Positions 15,091-24,479 of a DNA stretch of 64,000 bases are shown here, in pieces. The DNA lies in contig JAFDVR010000017.1 in assembly GCA_018268855.1 (NCBI GenBank), positions 620,001 to 684,000 of the forward strand, read 5' to 3'. The position numbers and the translations under genes were made by a program. A model generated the notes under the pieces. That model was not told where the DNA came from. It did no database searches and saw nothing but the letters and a program-made list of their open reading frames with translations. Every line of letters starts with the position of its first letter. The stretch's first letter is position 1. This stretch comes from Acidobacteriota bacterium. GTDB taxonomy: Bacteria; Acidobacteriota; Terriglobia; Terriglobales; Acidobacteriaceae.

Positions 15091-15690
15091 ATGAAGCTTG
15101 TCCCCCGATTTCTGCTCTCGGCTTTTGATGAGGCCCATTTTCCCTCTATAGCAAAAACCGGAGGTGCTCCCGAGATTGCTTTTCTTGGTCGGTCAAATGT
15201 GGGCAAGTCTTCTCTTTTGAATGCATTAGTAGGAAGTTCTCAAGCGAAGGTCTCCTCCACTCCTGGACGAACACGGTCCATCAATTTCTTTGGCCTTTAC
15301 GACGCAAATAGTCCCAATCCTTCGATTGTTTTAGCTGACCTGCCCGGATATGGATACGCTCGAATTTCGAAATCGATTTCAGCAGAATGGTCAGGTTTTA
15401 TTGATCCATATCTTTCTGAAAGAAAGACGCTTGCGTTATGCATCTGCCTGGTGGATACCAATATTCCACCTCAGGCGATTGACACCCAATTAATCCATTA
15501 TCTGCAAGACATAGAGAGGCCGTTCATCGTCGTAGGAACCAAAAGGGACCGGCTGTCGAACAATGTCCTTGCAAAATCGCTTACTTCGCTTAAACGCGAA
15601 CATGGGGTACAGGATATCCTGCCTTGTTCCGCAAAAGACGGACAGAACTTGCAAGCCCTCTGGAAATTTCTGGAAGGAGCCAAACTTTAG
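15091..15690 (+). CDS. engB: Ribosome-biogenesis GTPase YihA/YsxC (EngB)
   Basis: 199-residue GTPase needed for 50S subunit assembly. G motifs: G1 GRSNVGKSSLLNAL, G3 DLPGYGYA, G4 GTKRD and G5 CSAKDG. The TPGRTRSINFF block containing the switch-I Thr is also intact. ATG 15091 is chosen; an ATG 39 bases upstream would add residues unlike the family. The gene stands alone, divergent from the PilZ operon and convergent with the pseudopilin operon. Confidence 0.93.
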   Translation: MKLVPRFLLSAFDEAHFPSIAKTGGAPEIAFLGRSNVGKSSLLNALVGSSQAKVSSTPGRTRSINFFGLYDANSPNPSIVLADLPGYGYARISKSISAEWSGFIDPYLSERKTLALCICLVDTNIPPQAIDTQLIHYLQDIERPFIVVGTKRDRLSNNVLAKSLTSLKREHGVQDILPCSAKDGQNLQALWKFLEGAKL

Positions 15691-15763
15691 CTGCCCGTAG
15701 AGAATTCTGCAGAACTGGACGCGTTACGCTTTGTGTAACAGACGTGTACAGCTTTCCCGTCAC

Positions 15764-16174
15764 TCACCATTGGGTATAGGGAACGTTGTCCGAGGATATC
15801 TCCTGGGAACCGCTATGGACATCGATAGTGCCGGTGTCGGTCTGGTCGACACTGGAATAGTCGCTGCTCTGTTGCACGACCCACGTATCGCTCCGCTGAG
15901 TAAATGGGTCTTTTGGAATGGCTTTGAGATATCCGGCCTGCACCAGATCGTCAAGTGACTGCGGAGCCTTCTGTTTATCAACCGTAAACTGGTCAATAGC
16001 CTGACGCATCACGAGCAGGTCTTCGCGCAGAACGGCTTCCTGGGCCTTTCTGACCTGGGCCCGGTATGCGGGTACAGCAAGCGCGGCGAGCGTAGCGATG
16101 ATGATCATTACGACCATCAGCTCCAGCAGGGTGAAGCCGGTTTCCCTCTCCGAGTTATGCGTACGCTTCACCAT
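15764..16174 (-). CDS. Type II secretion/type IV pilus-like pseudopilin (GspG-like)
   Basis: 136-residue prepilin. The cleavage site is ETG^FTLLELMVVM, with Glu at +5 of the mature protein and a long hydrophobic helix. The C-terminal part has a GspG-like pattern (LDDLVQAGYLKAIPKDPFT, then an acidic tail ending YTQW). ATG 16172-16174 overlaps the end of the preceding pseudopilin gene by 7 bases. Last gene of the secretin operon read from 18986. Probably assembles with its neighbour into a pseudopilus in the periplasm; no ATPase or platform gene is in the window. Confidence 0.85.
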   Translation of the reverse strand: MVKRTHNSERETGFTLLELMVVMIIIATLAALAVPAYRAQVRKAQEAVLREDLLVMRQAIDQFTVDKQKAPQSLDDLVQAGYLKAIPKDPFTQRSDTWVVQQSSDYSSVDQTDTGTIDVHSGSQEISSDNVPYTQW

Positions 16175-16641
16175 GTTGAATATTTCGTCCCGTCGAGTGC
16201 CGTCGCCTGACTTTTGCTGTGGATGTCCCAAACATTGTCGCCGCTCCAGCTATCGGAATCAGCATCATCTTTCATGGCGCGTAGTACCCAATCAGTCTGG
16301 CCAGTCATCGGATCGACTGGAATTTTGCGCAGGAACCGCACTTTTTTGGTTTGGACTTCAACACCATCCACCAGGGTTTCGAGATCAGGTGGGTAGTTGA
16401 AGCTATCGGCTTTAGTCTGAAAGGCCTGACGATCAGCTGCGTCTTTATATTTATCGATCGCGTCACGAATCTCCCAAAGCGCGGCGCGGAGTTCTTTCTC
16501 CTTTTGACGCTTGATCTGGAAACGTGCGACCGGCACGGCCATGGCCGAGAGAATGCCAAGAATGGTAACGACGATAATCAACTCGACGAAAGTGACTCCA
16601 GCTTCAGGATGTGAAACGCCGGTTTTTGCGTGAGTCGTCAT
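16168..16641 (-). CDS. Pseudopilin (GspG-like)
   Basis: 157-residue prepilin with leader cleavage at EAG^VTFVELIIVV, conserved Glu at +5. The body contains YPPDLETLVDGV and RFLRKIPVDPMTGQTDWV, the core pattern of major pseudopilin GspG, followed by WDIHS. The start is ATG 16639-16641, five bases after the stop of the secretin gene; a GTG at 16650 overlapping that stop is an alternative. Middle gene of the operon secretin, pseudopilin, pseudopilin. Confidence 0.87.
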   Translation of the reverse strand: MTTHAKTGVSHPEAGVTFVELIIVVTILGILSAMAVPVARFQIKRQKEKELRAALWEIRDAIDKYKDAADRQAFQTKADSFNYPPDLETLVDGVEVQTKKVRFLRKIPVDPMTGQTDWVLRAMKDDADSDSWSGDNVWDIHSKSQATALDGTKYSTW

Positions 16642-16646
16642 AACGA

Positions 16647-18986
16647 TCACTTCACATGGACAACAGCTTGGGAACCTACGGCCGGCATATTTGCCTGTGT
16701 GCTGTTCTTCGCACCTACCTTTGCAAGCGAAACCTTGCTATCGCCTGACCCAATAGCTTTGAAGGTGAGCACCGCAACGGAGCCCTCTCCCGTTACGCCA
16801 GAGACGCCCGGAGGACGGGATTCTGAGATGGTTACCATACCGTTGCCTTCATCTCGATGGACAACAGCCACTGCCTGACCATCGCGGCCCAGGAGCTCTC
16901 CCGAATCGACATTCACGAGTTGCAGCACTTTAGGGTTGAACTGCACCTGTAATGGCACGGAGTAAAGGTCTTTTGCATTCGATGCAATCACGGCCATCTG
17001 GAAGGTGCTGCCGGATGCCTGATTGCCATCTGGTGGAGCGAGCATAAAATTCACGGGCGCGACAGCGCTCTTGGCAGCCTGCAACGCTTCTCTGGCTGCA
17101 TTCTGCTGAGCGATGGGACCTCCTGCCGAAGCACGTTGCGCTGCTTCCACAGCCGCTGCTGCACTTCTTGCTGCTGCTCCTATAACAGCGTTGGCGGCTT
17201 GAATGGCAGTTGTAGGTACAGGACGTCCGTTACTGGCTATCGGCGCTGTTGCCGCAGCAGGGACCACTTCGCGGCGCAATTCAATGCGATCACCCGATCC
17301 GGTATCGATTGGACGGGTGTTCATCTGTGTAAGAACGGATTCGCGCACAATGTGCGGGATGAGAAGGAAGACCACTTCATTCTGATCGTCTTTACGTTCA
17401 GTGCTGCTGAAGAGATATTTGATCAGTGGAATATCGGAGAGACCTGGAGTGCCGCTTAGCGCTTTGGATTCCTGCTTCGTAAGGATTCCCGCAAGGATAC
17501 TGGGCTCACCCTCCTTAAGCTGGATGACCTGATCGATAATGTTCTGCCCAATAATCGGCTCCGTCACGCCGGAGATCGTAACCGAGCCAATCTGACTGGA
17601 CACTTCGATCTTCATCTTGAGCGTGACTTCACGATCCTGATGAACAGTCGGCGTCATGTCGATGTTGACACCAACATCCTGATAGGTGAACTGTGTCTGT
17701 ACGCCGATACTCGCAAGACCGGTGGAAACACCAGCGTTGTAGGAACCGGTGGCAATCGGAATTTTGGAGCCGATTTTTAATTGAGCACGCTGCCCATCTG
17801 TCGCGCGGACCTTTGGGTTTTGCAGAATGCGAGTGTCTGAGTCACTCAGAAGTGCATTGACTGCTGCGCTTCCAATACTGACGGCAAAGTTTGCACCGGT
17901 TGCGTGTGCAAGGTCAGTGAGTGTGGGATTTGTCGTTGTTGTATCGGAACCGGAGCTACCCGCATTTTTGATCTGCGGAGTAATGCCAAAACTTTGCGGA
18001 AGCGTAATTCCAAGATTGCGGGCTTTGTCGCGGCTCACAGAGAGTACGGCAACATCGACAACCACTTCCGGCTTGGCACGATCGAGATTGGTGAGCAGTT
18101 CCTTCGCGAGTGCAAGCTGGTCTGGCGTGGCACGCATCACAATCGCGCTCTGGCTCGGCACTAGAAATATCTTGACCTGCGGCGGAAAGATGTTGCGCAG
18201 TGCAGTTAACAGTTCGTTAGCATCGTTGGCGGCGGCAACATTGGTTAAATAAAACGTCTGCACCGCAGATTGGTCGAGTTCAGTCCTCTTGGTCGGCGTA
18301 TTCTGCGCAACAAAAATTGTGTTCGGAGTGATGGGCTTCCAGAAGGTGCCGGACTGCGTCCCGAGAATTCGGAATGCGTCCTGCAAGCTGACAGAGTTAA
18401 GGTCCACCTGAATACGACGCGAGGTGTAGTCGGGATCGAAGATGACATTGAGACCCGCCATCTTGCCAATGGCTTGGTAGATGACTTTTGTGTCCTCCAC
18501 CATGTGCAGCGTGATGGGATTGGTAGCGATAGGAGCCAGCTCAATAGGGCCCGCAGCAATGGTGGTAGGACCAGGTGGAGGCCCCACAGAGGACTGGGCA
18601 GCGGCAGCAGCCGCCATCTGCGCCTGTGTCTGCTCAATCTCCTGTTGCGCAGCTTGATTGCCTCCATCGATGGCGAGCGCGCGCTGAAACTCTACGAGAG
18701 CACCGTAGAGATCTCCGTTCTGCCGAAGCACACGGCCACGATCCACATGGGCAGCCGCAGCCATAAAGCGGACACGTTCAAAGTGCGTTTTGTAACGGAG
18801 ATCGTTGGGTTTGAGGAGCCGTGCCTGTCGATAAGCTTCAAAAGCCGCATCGTAATCTTCGCGCTGTTCGGCTTCCCTTCCACGCTTGTCCCATGTGGAA
18901 GCGGACTGCGCCCAGGCGCCGGCGGAAAGAGCCAGGGTGCCGGCGAAAACAACTGCTGCAATGAGTACGTGACGCCGCCGATCCAT
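16647..18986 (-). CDS. Secretin-like protein with N-terminal TPR and C-terminal cohesin-like domain
   Basis: 779-residue outer-membrane protein of the GspD/PilQ secretin superfamily. The start ATG 18984-18986 has AGGCAGG just upstream and gives a signal peptide (HVLIAAVVFAGTLALSAGAWAQ). Order: TPR-like repeats (about 30-120), a Gln/Ala/Pro spacer, a short secretin N-domain (LHMVEDTKVIYQAIGKMAGL), and an N1-type domain (FYLTNVAAANDANELLTALR). The secretin core follows, with VLSVSRDKARNLGITLP, SDSDTRILQNPKVRATDGQ and ILAGILTKQE, ending in EVVFLLIPHIVR. After an Ala-rich linker the last 140 residues form a cohesin-like beta domain (FQMAVIASNAKDLYSVPLQV...). It heads the operon with two pseudopilins. 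The cohesin-like tail is unusual and may bind a partner or polysaccharide. Confidence 0.85.
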   Translation of the reverse strand: MDRRRHVLIAAVVFAGTLALSAGAWAQSASTWDKRGREAEQREDYDAAFEAYRQARLLKPNDLRYKTHFERVRFMAAAAHVDRGRVLRQNGDLYGALVEFQRALAIDGGNQAAQQEIEQTQAQMAAAAAAQSSVGPPPGPTTIAAGPIELAPIATNPITLHMVEDTKVIYQAIGKMAGLNVIFDPDYTSRRIQVDLNSVSLQDAFRILGTQSGTFWKPITPNTIFVAQNTPTKRTELDQSAVQTFYLTNVAAANDANELLTALRNIFPPQVKIFLVPSQSAIVMRATPDQLALAKELLTNLDRAKPEVVVDVAVLSVSRDKARNLGITLPQSFGITPQIKNAGSSGSDTTTTNPTLTDLAHATGANFAVSIGSAAVNALLSDSDTRILQNPKVRATDGQRAQLKIGSKIPIATGSYNAGVSTGLASIGVQTQFTYQDVGVNIDMTPTVHQDREVTLKMKIEVSSQIGSVTISGVTEPIIGQNIIDQVIQLKEGEPSILAGILTKQESKALSGTPGLSDIPLIKYLFSSTERKDDQNEVVFLLIPHIVRESVLTQMNTRPIDTGSGDRIELRREVVPAAATAPIASNGRPVPTTAIQAANAVIGAAARSAAAAVEAAQRASAGGPIAQQNAAREALQAAKSAVAPVNFMLAPPDGNQASGSTFQMAVIASNAKDLYSVPLQVQFNPKVLQLVNVDSGELLGRDGQAVAVVHRDEGNGMVTISESRPPGVSGVTGEGSVAVLTFKAIGSGDSKVSLAKVGAKNSTQANMPAVGSQAVVHVK

Positions 18987-19201
18987 CCTGCCTCTGATAC
19001 CGATCTTTCGTTTCGCCGCAGCACTTGCAGCCGTCAAATCGTGCCTGATTCCTGCCCTGTTTGCGGTGCTCGAACTGCCAAAGTATACCATCTGAAAATT
19101 TACCCACTCCGCGCTGCCACGGAGTCTCCAACTCTTATTCCTTCCAAATCAACTCAGTAACTCGTTGACATCTCCAGCCACGTGCTAGCATCAAAAGTCG
19201 C

Positions 19202-19732
19202 ATGCCCCGGCAAAATGCCATCCCGACGCAATCTGCCCCACCGCGGAAGAACGGTCCGCGAGACCCCATTGCTATGGGCGAGCGCGATGCTGCGGTAAAC
19301 CGGGCTGCTGGGCATAACTATTTCCTGACGGATCGTTTCGAATGTGGCGTAGAGTTGCGCGGCACCGAGGTAAAGTCTATCCGCGAGGGTAAGGCCAATT
19401 TGAAGGATGCTTACGGATTGATCAATAACGGCGAGGCGTTCCTGCTCAATGCGCATATCGGTCCTTTCTCCCACGGAAACCAGATGAACCACGACTCCAC
19501 ACGCACCCGCCGCCTGCTGCTGCACAAAGAGGAGTTGAGGAAACTAGGTATTAAGACGAAGGAAAAGGGATTTACTCTCATCCCCACGCGACTTTATTTT
19601 CGGCGCGGTAAGGTAAAGTGCGAACTGGCTGTGGCTAAAGGCAAGCAGGATTGGGACAAACGCGAAACCGAGCGCAAGCGCGAGGCTGATAAAGAGGCAC
19701 GCGCGGCCATCGTACGAAGCCAACGAGCATAA
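19202..19732 (+). CDS. smpB: SsrA-binding protein SmpB
   Basis: tmRNA-binding protein for rescue of stalled ribosomes. Family blocks: NYFLTDRFECGVELRGTEVK, KSIREGKANLKDAY, HIGPFSHGNQMNHD and RTRRLLLHKEEL. The C-terminus has KGFTLIPTRLYF and a basic tail (DWDKRETERKREADKEARA). Two starts are possible: ATG 19202 (176 residues) or ATG 19274 (152 residues, closer to the usual length, beginning MGERDAAVNRAAGHNYFL). Neither has a clear ribosome-binding site. TTGACA at 19165-19170 and TAGCAT at 19186-19191 resemble a promoter with short (15-base) spacing, which would leave very little leader before 19202. Confidence 0.92.
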   Translation: MPRQNAIPTQSAPPRKNGPRDPIAMGERDAAVNRAAGHNYFLTDRFECGVELRGTEVKSIREGKANLKDAYGLINNGEAFLLNAHIGPFSHGNQMNHDSTRTRRLLLHKEELRKLGIKTKEKGFTLIPTRLYFRRGKVKCELAVAKGKQDWDKRETERKREADKEARAAIVRSQRA

Positions 19733-19825
19733 TTATAGAAACTAGTTTCTGCGTCCTTTCGATCCAAAAGATCGTCTGAACGGAAGACCCCTTGTATTTT
19801 TTGATCCATTTTAAGGAACCCTGCC

Positions 19826-21373
19826 ATGGAAACACGCCTTTTGTTTCAAGACGCCGCTTCGTTCGTCACCCCCCTCCTTACCGTTTTTGCGGTGGATGTG
19901 GCGATTGAAAAGGACAGCACCCCCCTGCCAACTCTATTGATCACGACGGATGCCCTGGGCAATGCAGCCAGGCGTTTTCTTACAGGTGGCGAGTTTAAGG
20001 CTGCACTGGGCGAAACGCTGTTGCTGCACAGCCCTTCTGGATTAAAAGCGGAACGGCTGCTGATTGTGGGGTTAGGTAAGGTGAAGACGCTCGCCCCAAA
20101 GCAGGTGCGTATGGGGGCAGGTGCTGCGGTGCGTTTCGCAAAAACGAAAGCGATCCGCCAAATAGCGATTGCCTTTCCCGAGGACCGCGCGTTATCGGAT
20201 GAAGCGCTCGAGGCGATGCCCTGCTCGTTGACCACGCGTGCACTGGTGGAAGGTGCGCTAATCGCCGATTTTGATACGGATACCTATCGCAGTGACCGGA
20301 AGGACAAGAGCCTGGAAACACTCTCTGTGTTGGCCACTGCGGGCGAATCACAGCGTGAGACAGACATCCGCACAGGTTTCCAGGAGGGCGTAATTCTAGG
20401 CTCCTCAGTAGGATTTACGCAGTCTCTCGTGAATGAGCCAGGCAATATGTTGACACCAACGGAGCTTGGACGGCGCGCGAAAGCGATGTGCGATGAGTTT
20501 GGTTTGCAGTGCGAGGTGCATAGCACCGACAAGCTGAAAGAGCTTGGCATGGGTGCGTTTCTGGGCGTGGCGCAGGGTTCCGCGCAGCCACCTGCGCTGA
20601 TTGTGATGCGGTATGAGCCGAAAACTCCTCCGCCGGCGGAGATGCCGGTGTTTGGGCTGGTGGGCAAAGGCATTACGTTCGATACGGGCGGCATCTCGAT
20701 TAAGCCTGCGGACGGCATGGAGAAGATGAAGTACGACATGGCAGGCGCTGCTGCGATGATTGGCGCGATGCGTGCCATTGCGCAACGGAAGCCTGCTTGC
20801 CGCGTGATTTCTGTGGTGTGTTCGGCAGAGAATATGCCGGGCGGCAACGCGTACAAGCCCGGTGACGTACTGAAATCTATGAGTGGGAAGACCATTGAGA
20901 TTATCAACACGGATGCAGAAGGACGACTCGTGCTGGCCGATGGCTTGCATTACGCAAAGCAGCTCGGCGCAACGCAATTGATCAACGCGGCCACGCTGAC
21001 GGGTGCTTGCGTGGTTGCGTTGGGAACTTCGAACTCGGGTCTGTTTTCGAATGACGATGCAACGTGTGAGGCGTTTCTACGTGCGATGGAACGAACAGGC
21101 GAGAACTTCTGGAGACTGCCCTGCACGGATGATTACAAAGAATTTATTCAGTCGCAGATTGCCGACATTCGCAACACGGGTGTGAACCGCTGGGGTGGCG
21201 CAATTACTGCGGCGATGTTTCTGAAGGAGTTTGTCGGGGACACACCGTGGGTGCATCTCGATATTGCAGGACAGGCGTGGGTGGAGGATAACCGCAGCTA
21301 TATCGGCAAAGGGCCTTCGGGTGTGGCGGTGAGGACGATCGTGGAATGGGTGAATGAGTTGGCACGCGCTTAG
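19826..21373 (+). CDS. pepA: Leucyl aminopeptidase PepA (M17)
   Basis: 515-residue cytosolic two-metal aminopeptidase. The catalytic C-terminal half has GKGITFDTGGISIKPADGM with metal and substrate ligands, then KYDMAGAAAMIGAM, and the family signature NTDAEGRLVLADGL. GAITAAMFLKEFV is further downstream. TAAGGA lies 8 bases before the ATG. The N-terminal half is a typical macro-like domain. A clear intrinsic terminator follows the stop codon, so the gene is transcribed on its own or with upstream smpB. Confidence 0.94.
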   Translation: METRLLFQDAASFVTPLLTVFAVDVAIEKDSTPLPTLLITTDALGNAARRFLTGGEFKAALGETLLLHSPSGLKAERLLIVGLGKVKTLAPKQVRMGAGAAVRFAKTKAIRQIAIAFPEDRALSDEALEAMPCSLTTRALVEGALIADFDTDTYRSDRKDKSLETLSVLATAGESQRETDIRTGFQEGVILGSSVGFTQSLVNEPGNMLTPTELGRRAKAMCDEFGLQCEVHSTDKLKELGMGAFLGVAQGSAQPPALIVMRYEPKTPPPAEMPVFGLVGKGITFDTGGISIKPADGMEKMKYDMAGAAAMIGAMRAIAQRKPACRVISVVCSAENMPGGNAYKPGDVLKSMSGKTIEIINTDAEGRLVLADGLHYAKQLGATQLINAATLTGACVVALGTSNSGLFSNDDATCEAFLRAMERTGENFWRLPCTDDYKEFIQSQIADIRNTGVNRWGGAITAAMFLKEFVGDTPWVHLDIAGQAWVEDNRSYIGKGPSGVAVRTIVEWVNELARA

Positions 21374-21390
21374 TTTGTGATCGTGCGTTG

Positions 21391-21418
21391 AAAGCCCCGC
21401 TTGATTGCGGGGCTTTTT
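21391..21418 (+). terminator. Intrinsic terminator after pepA
   Basis: AAAGCCCCGC, loop TTGATT, GCGGGGCTTTTT: a perfect GC-rich stem with a T run. The A run on the other side makes it usable by the convergent argS transcript too. Confidence 0.9.
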
Positions 21419-21428
21419 GTTTGTGGAG

Positions 21429-23417
21429 TTACATGACGGGTGGGGCTTCCATGCCTAGTAGATGGAGGGTTTGGATGAGTTCGCGACGCGCGATGGCTGC
21501 CGTGGCGAGCAGGAGTTGGCGGCGTGTAGGGTCTTCTTCTGTGAGCACCGGGTGGCGGTGGTAGAAGTTGTTGAACGCCTGCGCGAGTTGGAAGGCGTAG
21601 CGCGCGAGGTGTGCGGGTTCGGCAGTTTCGATGGCTTGCGCGAGCACGGTGGTGAGGCGCGAGGTCATCAGCCAGATCTCCCAGATGCTGTTGTTCTCTT
21701 CGCCTTCGAGGTGTGCGGCGGCGCTGGTGGTTTGGATTTGCGTGAGGACTTCGTCCTGCTCGACGCTGGCTTTGCGCAGGATGTTGGTGGCGCGCACGAT
21801 GGCGTATTGCACGTAGGGGCCGGTTTCGCCTTCGAAGCTGAGGGCGTCGCGGAGGTCGAAGGCGATCACGGTGTTCCGCGTGAACTTGAGCATGAAGTAG
21901 CGCAGAGCGCCGACGGCGATCTGCGTGGCGATCTTGAGGCGCTCGTCTTCGGTGAGTTCGGGATGGCGCTTGTCCACTTCGACTTTGGCCGCGGCGATAA
22001 GCCGGTCGATGAGGTCGTCGGCTTTTACGCCGAAGCCTTTGCGTCCGCTGACTTCGATGTAAGCGCGGGTGCGGTCTTCTTCGCTGACTTCGTAGCCGAG
22101 GTCAATGGCGCAACGCGGGGTGAGCGCGACCATGGCGTAGTTCAGGTGGACGTAGTGGTCGGCGGCGGAGTCGTAGCCCATGCCGCGCAGGGCTTCTACA
22201 ACGTTGGCCTGCGGATCGTTCTGGCGGGAGTCGATGACATTGTAGATCCAGCTTGCCTTGCCGAAGGTGGGGTGCGGCTCTTCGCCGTGCATGGTGGATA
22301 TCCAGCAGGTGTGTGTTGGATACTCGTGGAATTTTTTGTAGCCAAAGTCTTTGCCGGGGAGCAGGCCGAACTTCCAGAGATGGTAAGCGATGTCCTTGCC
22401 GACGTAGGTGACGGTGCCGTTGGAGCGGATGATGACCTTTGCGTCTTCGTCTACTTCTTCTGCGCTCACGGTGGAACCGGGGCGGCGCATGACCCAGCAG
22501 CCTTTGTTCTTGCCTTCGGTGACTTCGTAGAGAACGCCACGTTCGATCATTTCGCGGCGGGCTGCGTCCCAGAAATGCAGGTGGAGAATTTCGCTCTCGC
22601 GTGGGAGGAAGTCGTACTCGATGCCGAGGCGCTGCATGGTTTCTAGATGTCGCTCGAGGACGGCTGTGGCGAGAATGTCGGCGAGTTCGGCGGTTGGGTT
22701 GTTGCCCTCTTCCACGAGATGGAGCGTTGCGAGGCGCATCTCTTTGCGCGCGGCGGTTTGCGCTTCGTCTGCGGTGTACCACTGCGAGACGCGGGCGTAG
22801 AGGTCCCAGAGGTAGTAGTCGATGCGGGTGCCGCTGGCGCGGAGTTCGCTGAGCAAAGTTTTTACGTCCGCGACGGACTTCCCCTCCATATGGAGGAAGC
22901 CTACGACGACGTCGGCTACCTGGACGCCGGTGTTGTCGATGTAGTTCTGCACGCCGACATCGTAGCCGCGCTTGAAGTTGTCGGAGCGGAGGAGGCGCTG
23001 GAAGGTATCGCCGAGGATGGCGTTGCGGAGATGGCCGACGTGCGCGGCCTTGTTGGGATTGATGCTGGTGTGTTCGACGAGGCGGAAGCCGTCGCCGCCG
23101 ATCCCGGCGTGTTCCCCGCGTGCGATCTGCTGCATGGCAGCGGCGCGATCGAAGCGGATGTTCAAATAGCCAGCGCCTGCGATCTCTACATCACGCACAC
23201 CTTCGATGCCGCGGATTTCGTCGGCGAGTTCGGTGGCAATGGCGCGCGGGGCTTTCTTGAGGCGCTTGGCGAGTTCGAAGGCGATGGGCAGAGCGATCTC
23301 GCCGAGTTCGATGCGCGGCGGCTGCTCCATGGGAATCTGCGCGAGATCGAGATCGTATTTTGTCTTGAGCGTGTTTTGCAGGTGCGTGTGCACGCGCTGC
23401 TGGAGAATGCGATACAT
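21429..23417 (-). CDS. argS: Arginyl-tRNA synthetase
   Basis: 662-residue class I aminoacyl-tRNA synthetase. The HIGH motif appears as HVGHLRNAILGD within SINPNKAAHVGHLRNA. The catalytic segment also has VQNYIDNTGVQVADVV. The KMSKS region is replaced by the GRKGFGVKADDLID variant seen in one branch of ArgRS. The N-terminal Add-1 domain and the C-terminal anticodon-binding domain (ETGPYVQYAIVRATNILRK and following) are complete. It starts 15 bases after the stop of the flippase-like membrane protein gene, so the two form an operon. AGAAAGAG precedes the ATG. Confidence 0.95.
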   Translation of the reverse strand: MYRILQQRVHTHLQNTLKTKYDLDLAQIPMEQPPRIELGEIALPIAFELAKRLKKAPRAIATELADEIRGIEGVRDVEIAGAGYLNIRFDRAAAMQQIARGEHAGIGGDGFRLVEHTSINPNKAAHVGHLRNAILGDTFQRLLRSDNFKRGYDVGVQNYIDNTGVQVADVVVGFLHMEGKSVADVKTLLSELRASGTRIDYYLWDLYARVSQWYTADEAQTAARKEMRLATLHLVEEGNNPTAELADILATAVLERHLETMQRLGIEYDFLPRESEILHLHFWDAARREMIERGVLYEVTEGKNKGCWVMRRPGSTVSAEEVDEDAKVIIRSNGTVTYVGKDIAYHLWKFGLLPGKDFGYKKFHEYPTHTCWISTMHGEEPHPTFGKASWIYNVIDSRQNDPQANVVEALRGMGYDSAADHYVHLNYAMVALTPRCAIDLGYEVSEEDRTRAYIEVSGRKGFGVKADDLIDRLIAAAKVEVDKRHPELTEDERLKIATQIAVGALRYFMLKFTRNTVIAFDLRDALSFEGETGPYVQYAIVRATNILRKASVEQDEVLTQIQTTSAAAHLEGEENNSIWEIWLMTSRLTTVLAQAIETAEPAHLARYAFQLAQAFNNFYHRHPVLTEEDPTRRQLLLATAAIARRELIQTLHLLGMEAPPVM

Positions 23418-23432
23418 AAATGCTCTTTCTAA

Positions 23433-24479
23433 TTAGTTCTGCGGCAACTCAGCCGGCAAATCTTCAATTTCCTGCAGAAGCGGTTTGTGCGATCCCGTGC
23501 GTGCGCGATGCGCTATAAAAGCAATACCGCCAGCAGCCGTAATCGTGATCAACACCACCATATGTACGAGGAGGCCGAAGAGCGCAGCGACGTCAGGACG
23601 CGCACCCTGGCTGGTCATGCCGACTTTGCTGCAAAGCTCAAAGGTGCCCAGCCCCCCTGGTGAGGACGGGAAAAGATACGAAAGGTTGCTGAGTGAGAGC
23701 GCTAACCAGGGACCGCGCGGGCCCGAAGAGAGGTCCAGCAGTTTTGCAGCGGAGACGAAGATCATGCCTTCGCAGAGCCATGCAGCAACAGAGGACGCGA
23801 GCACGAGCAGCTTGGCGCGCAGCGGCATCATGGTGACAGCTTCAAAAGCCATGTTCATCGCGTTGTCGAGCCGGTCAATGAGTTTATGGCTCGGTAGGCG
23901 GCGCATGCCTCCGCGCACGGCACGTTGCACAAAACCTCCGGCAAAGAGAACGAGCAGGGTGAGCAGCGTAACAATAGTGAGCGGCGGAGCTATAAAGTGC
24001 ACATCCACAGTGCGATTGAAAACAATGATGGATGATCCGCCTGGCGGTGCAGTGAGCAGCGTAATCGCAAGAAACGAGAGGAGCGTTGCTACATCGAGCA
24101 GGCGCTCGAGAATAACCGTGCTGAGGATCGATGACGATGAAGTGTTTAGGTCCCCCGCATAGGCAAAGATGCGAAGGAAATCTCCAATACGAAACGGCAT
24201 TACATTATTCGCGGCAAAACTGGTGAGCAGCACACGCCCACTTTGGCCAAAGCTCGCGCGGCCACTGGACTGTAGCATGACCCACCAGCGATAGACACGC
24301 AGCGTATATCCACCGCAGAGAAATGCAGCACCCACAAGTATCCACCTGGGATAGACAAAATGCATTTCACGAAAGGTGGAATAGTGTAGATCGCGAAATG
24401 TCCACCAGAGGAAGAACGCGCTGATGAGTAGTCCAGGGACGACGTTCCATACGCTGCGGCCCTTCTTCTGCGCACTCAC
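23433..24479 (-). CDS. Flippase-like integral membrane protein (lysylphosphatidylglycerol synthase TM family)
   Basis: 348-residue polytopic protein matching the UPF0104/AglD-like domain that forms the flippase half of MprF. The signature region is LLTSFAANNVMPFRIGDFLR, followed by ILSTVILERLLDVATLLSFL. Later comes LSYLFPSSPGGLGTFELC with the typical PGGLG motif. About eight hydrophobic segments are visible and no aminoacyl-transferase domain is attached. Proteins of this kind move lipids or lipid-linked intermediates across the inner membrane; the lipid here is unknown. It lies 15 bases upstream of argS and is probably co-transcribed. Confidence 0.85.
   Translation of the reverse strand: MSAQKKGRSVWNVVPGLLISAFFLWWTFRDLHYSTFREMHFVYPRWILVGAAFLCGGYTLRVYRWWVMLQSSGRASFGQSGRVLLTSFAANNVMPFRIGDFLRIFAYAGDLNTSSSSILSTVILERLLDVATLLSFLAITLLTAPPGGSSIIVFNRTVDVHFIAPPLTIVTLLTLLVLFAGGFVQRAVRGGMRRLPSHKLIDRLDNAMNMAFEAVTMMPLRAKLLVLASSVAAWLCEGMIFVSAAKLLDLSSGPRGPWLALSLSNLSYLFPSSPGGLGTFELCSKVGMTSQGARPDVAALFGLLVHMVVLITITAAGGIAFIAHRARTGSHKPLLQEIEDLPAELPQN

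Noticed and set aside
21462..23432. Two long open frames antisense to argS (about 390 and 260 codons)
   Set aside because: They lie opposite a well-conserved synthetase, have skewed composition (Val/Gly/Phe/Ala-rich) and show no motif; they arise from codon bias on the other strand.
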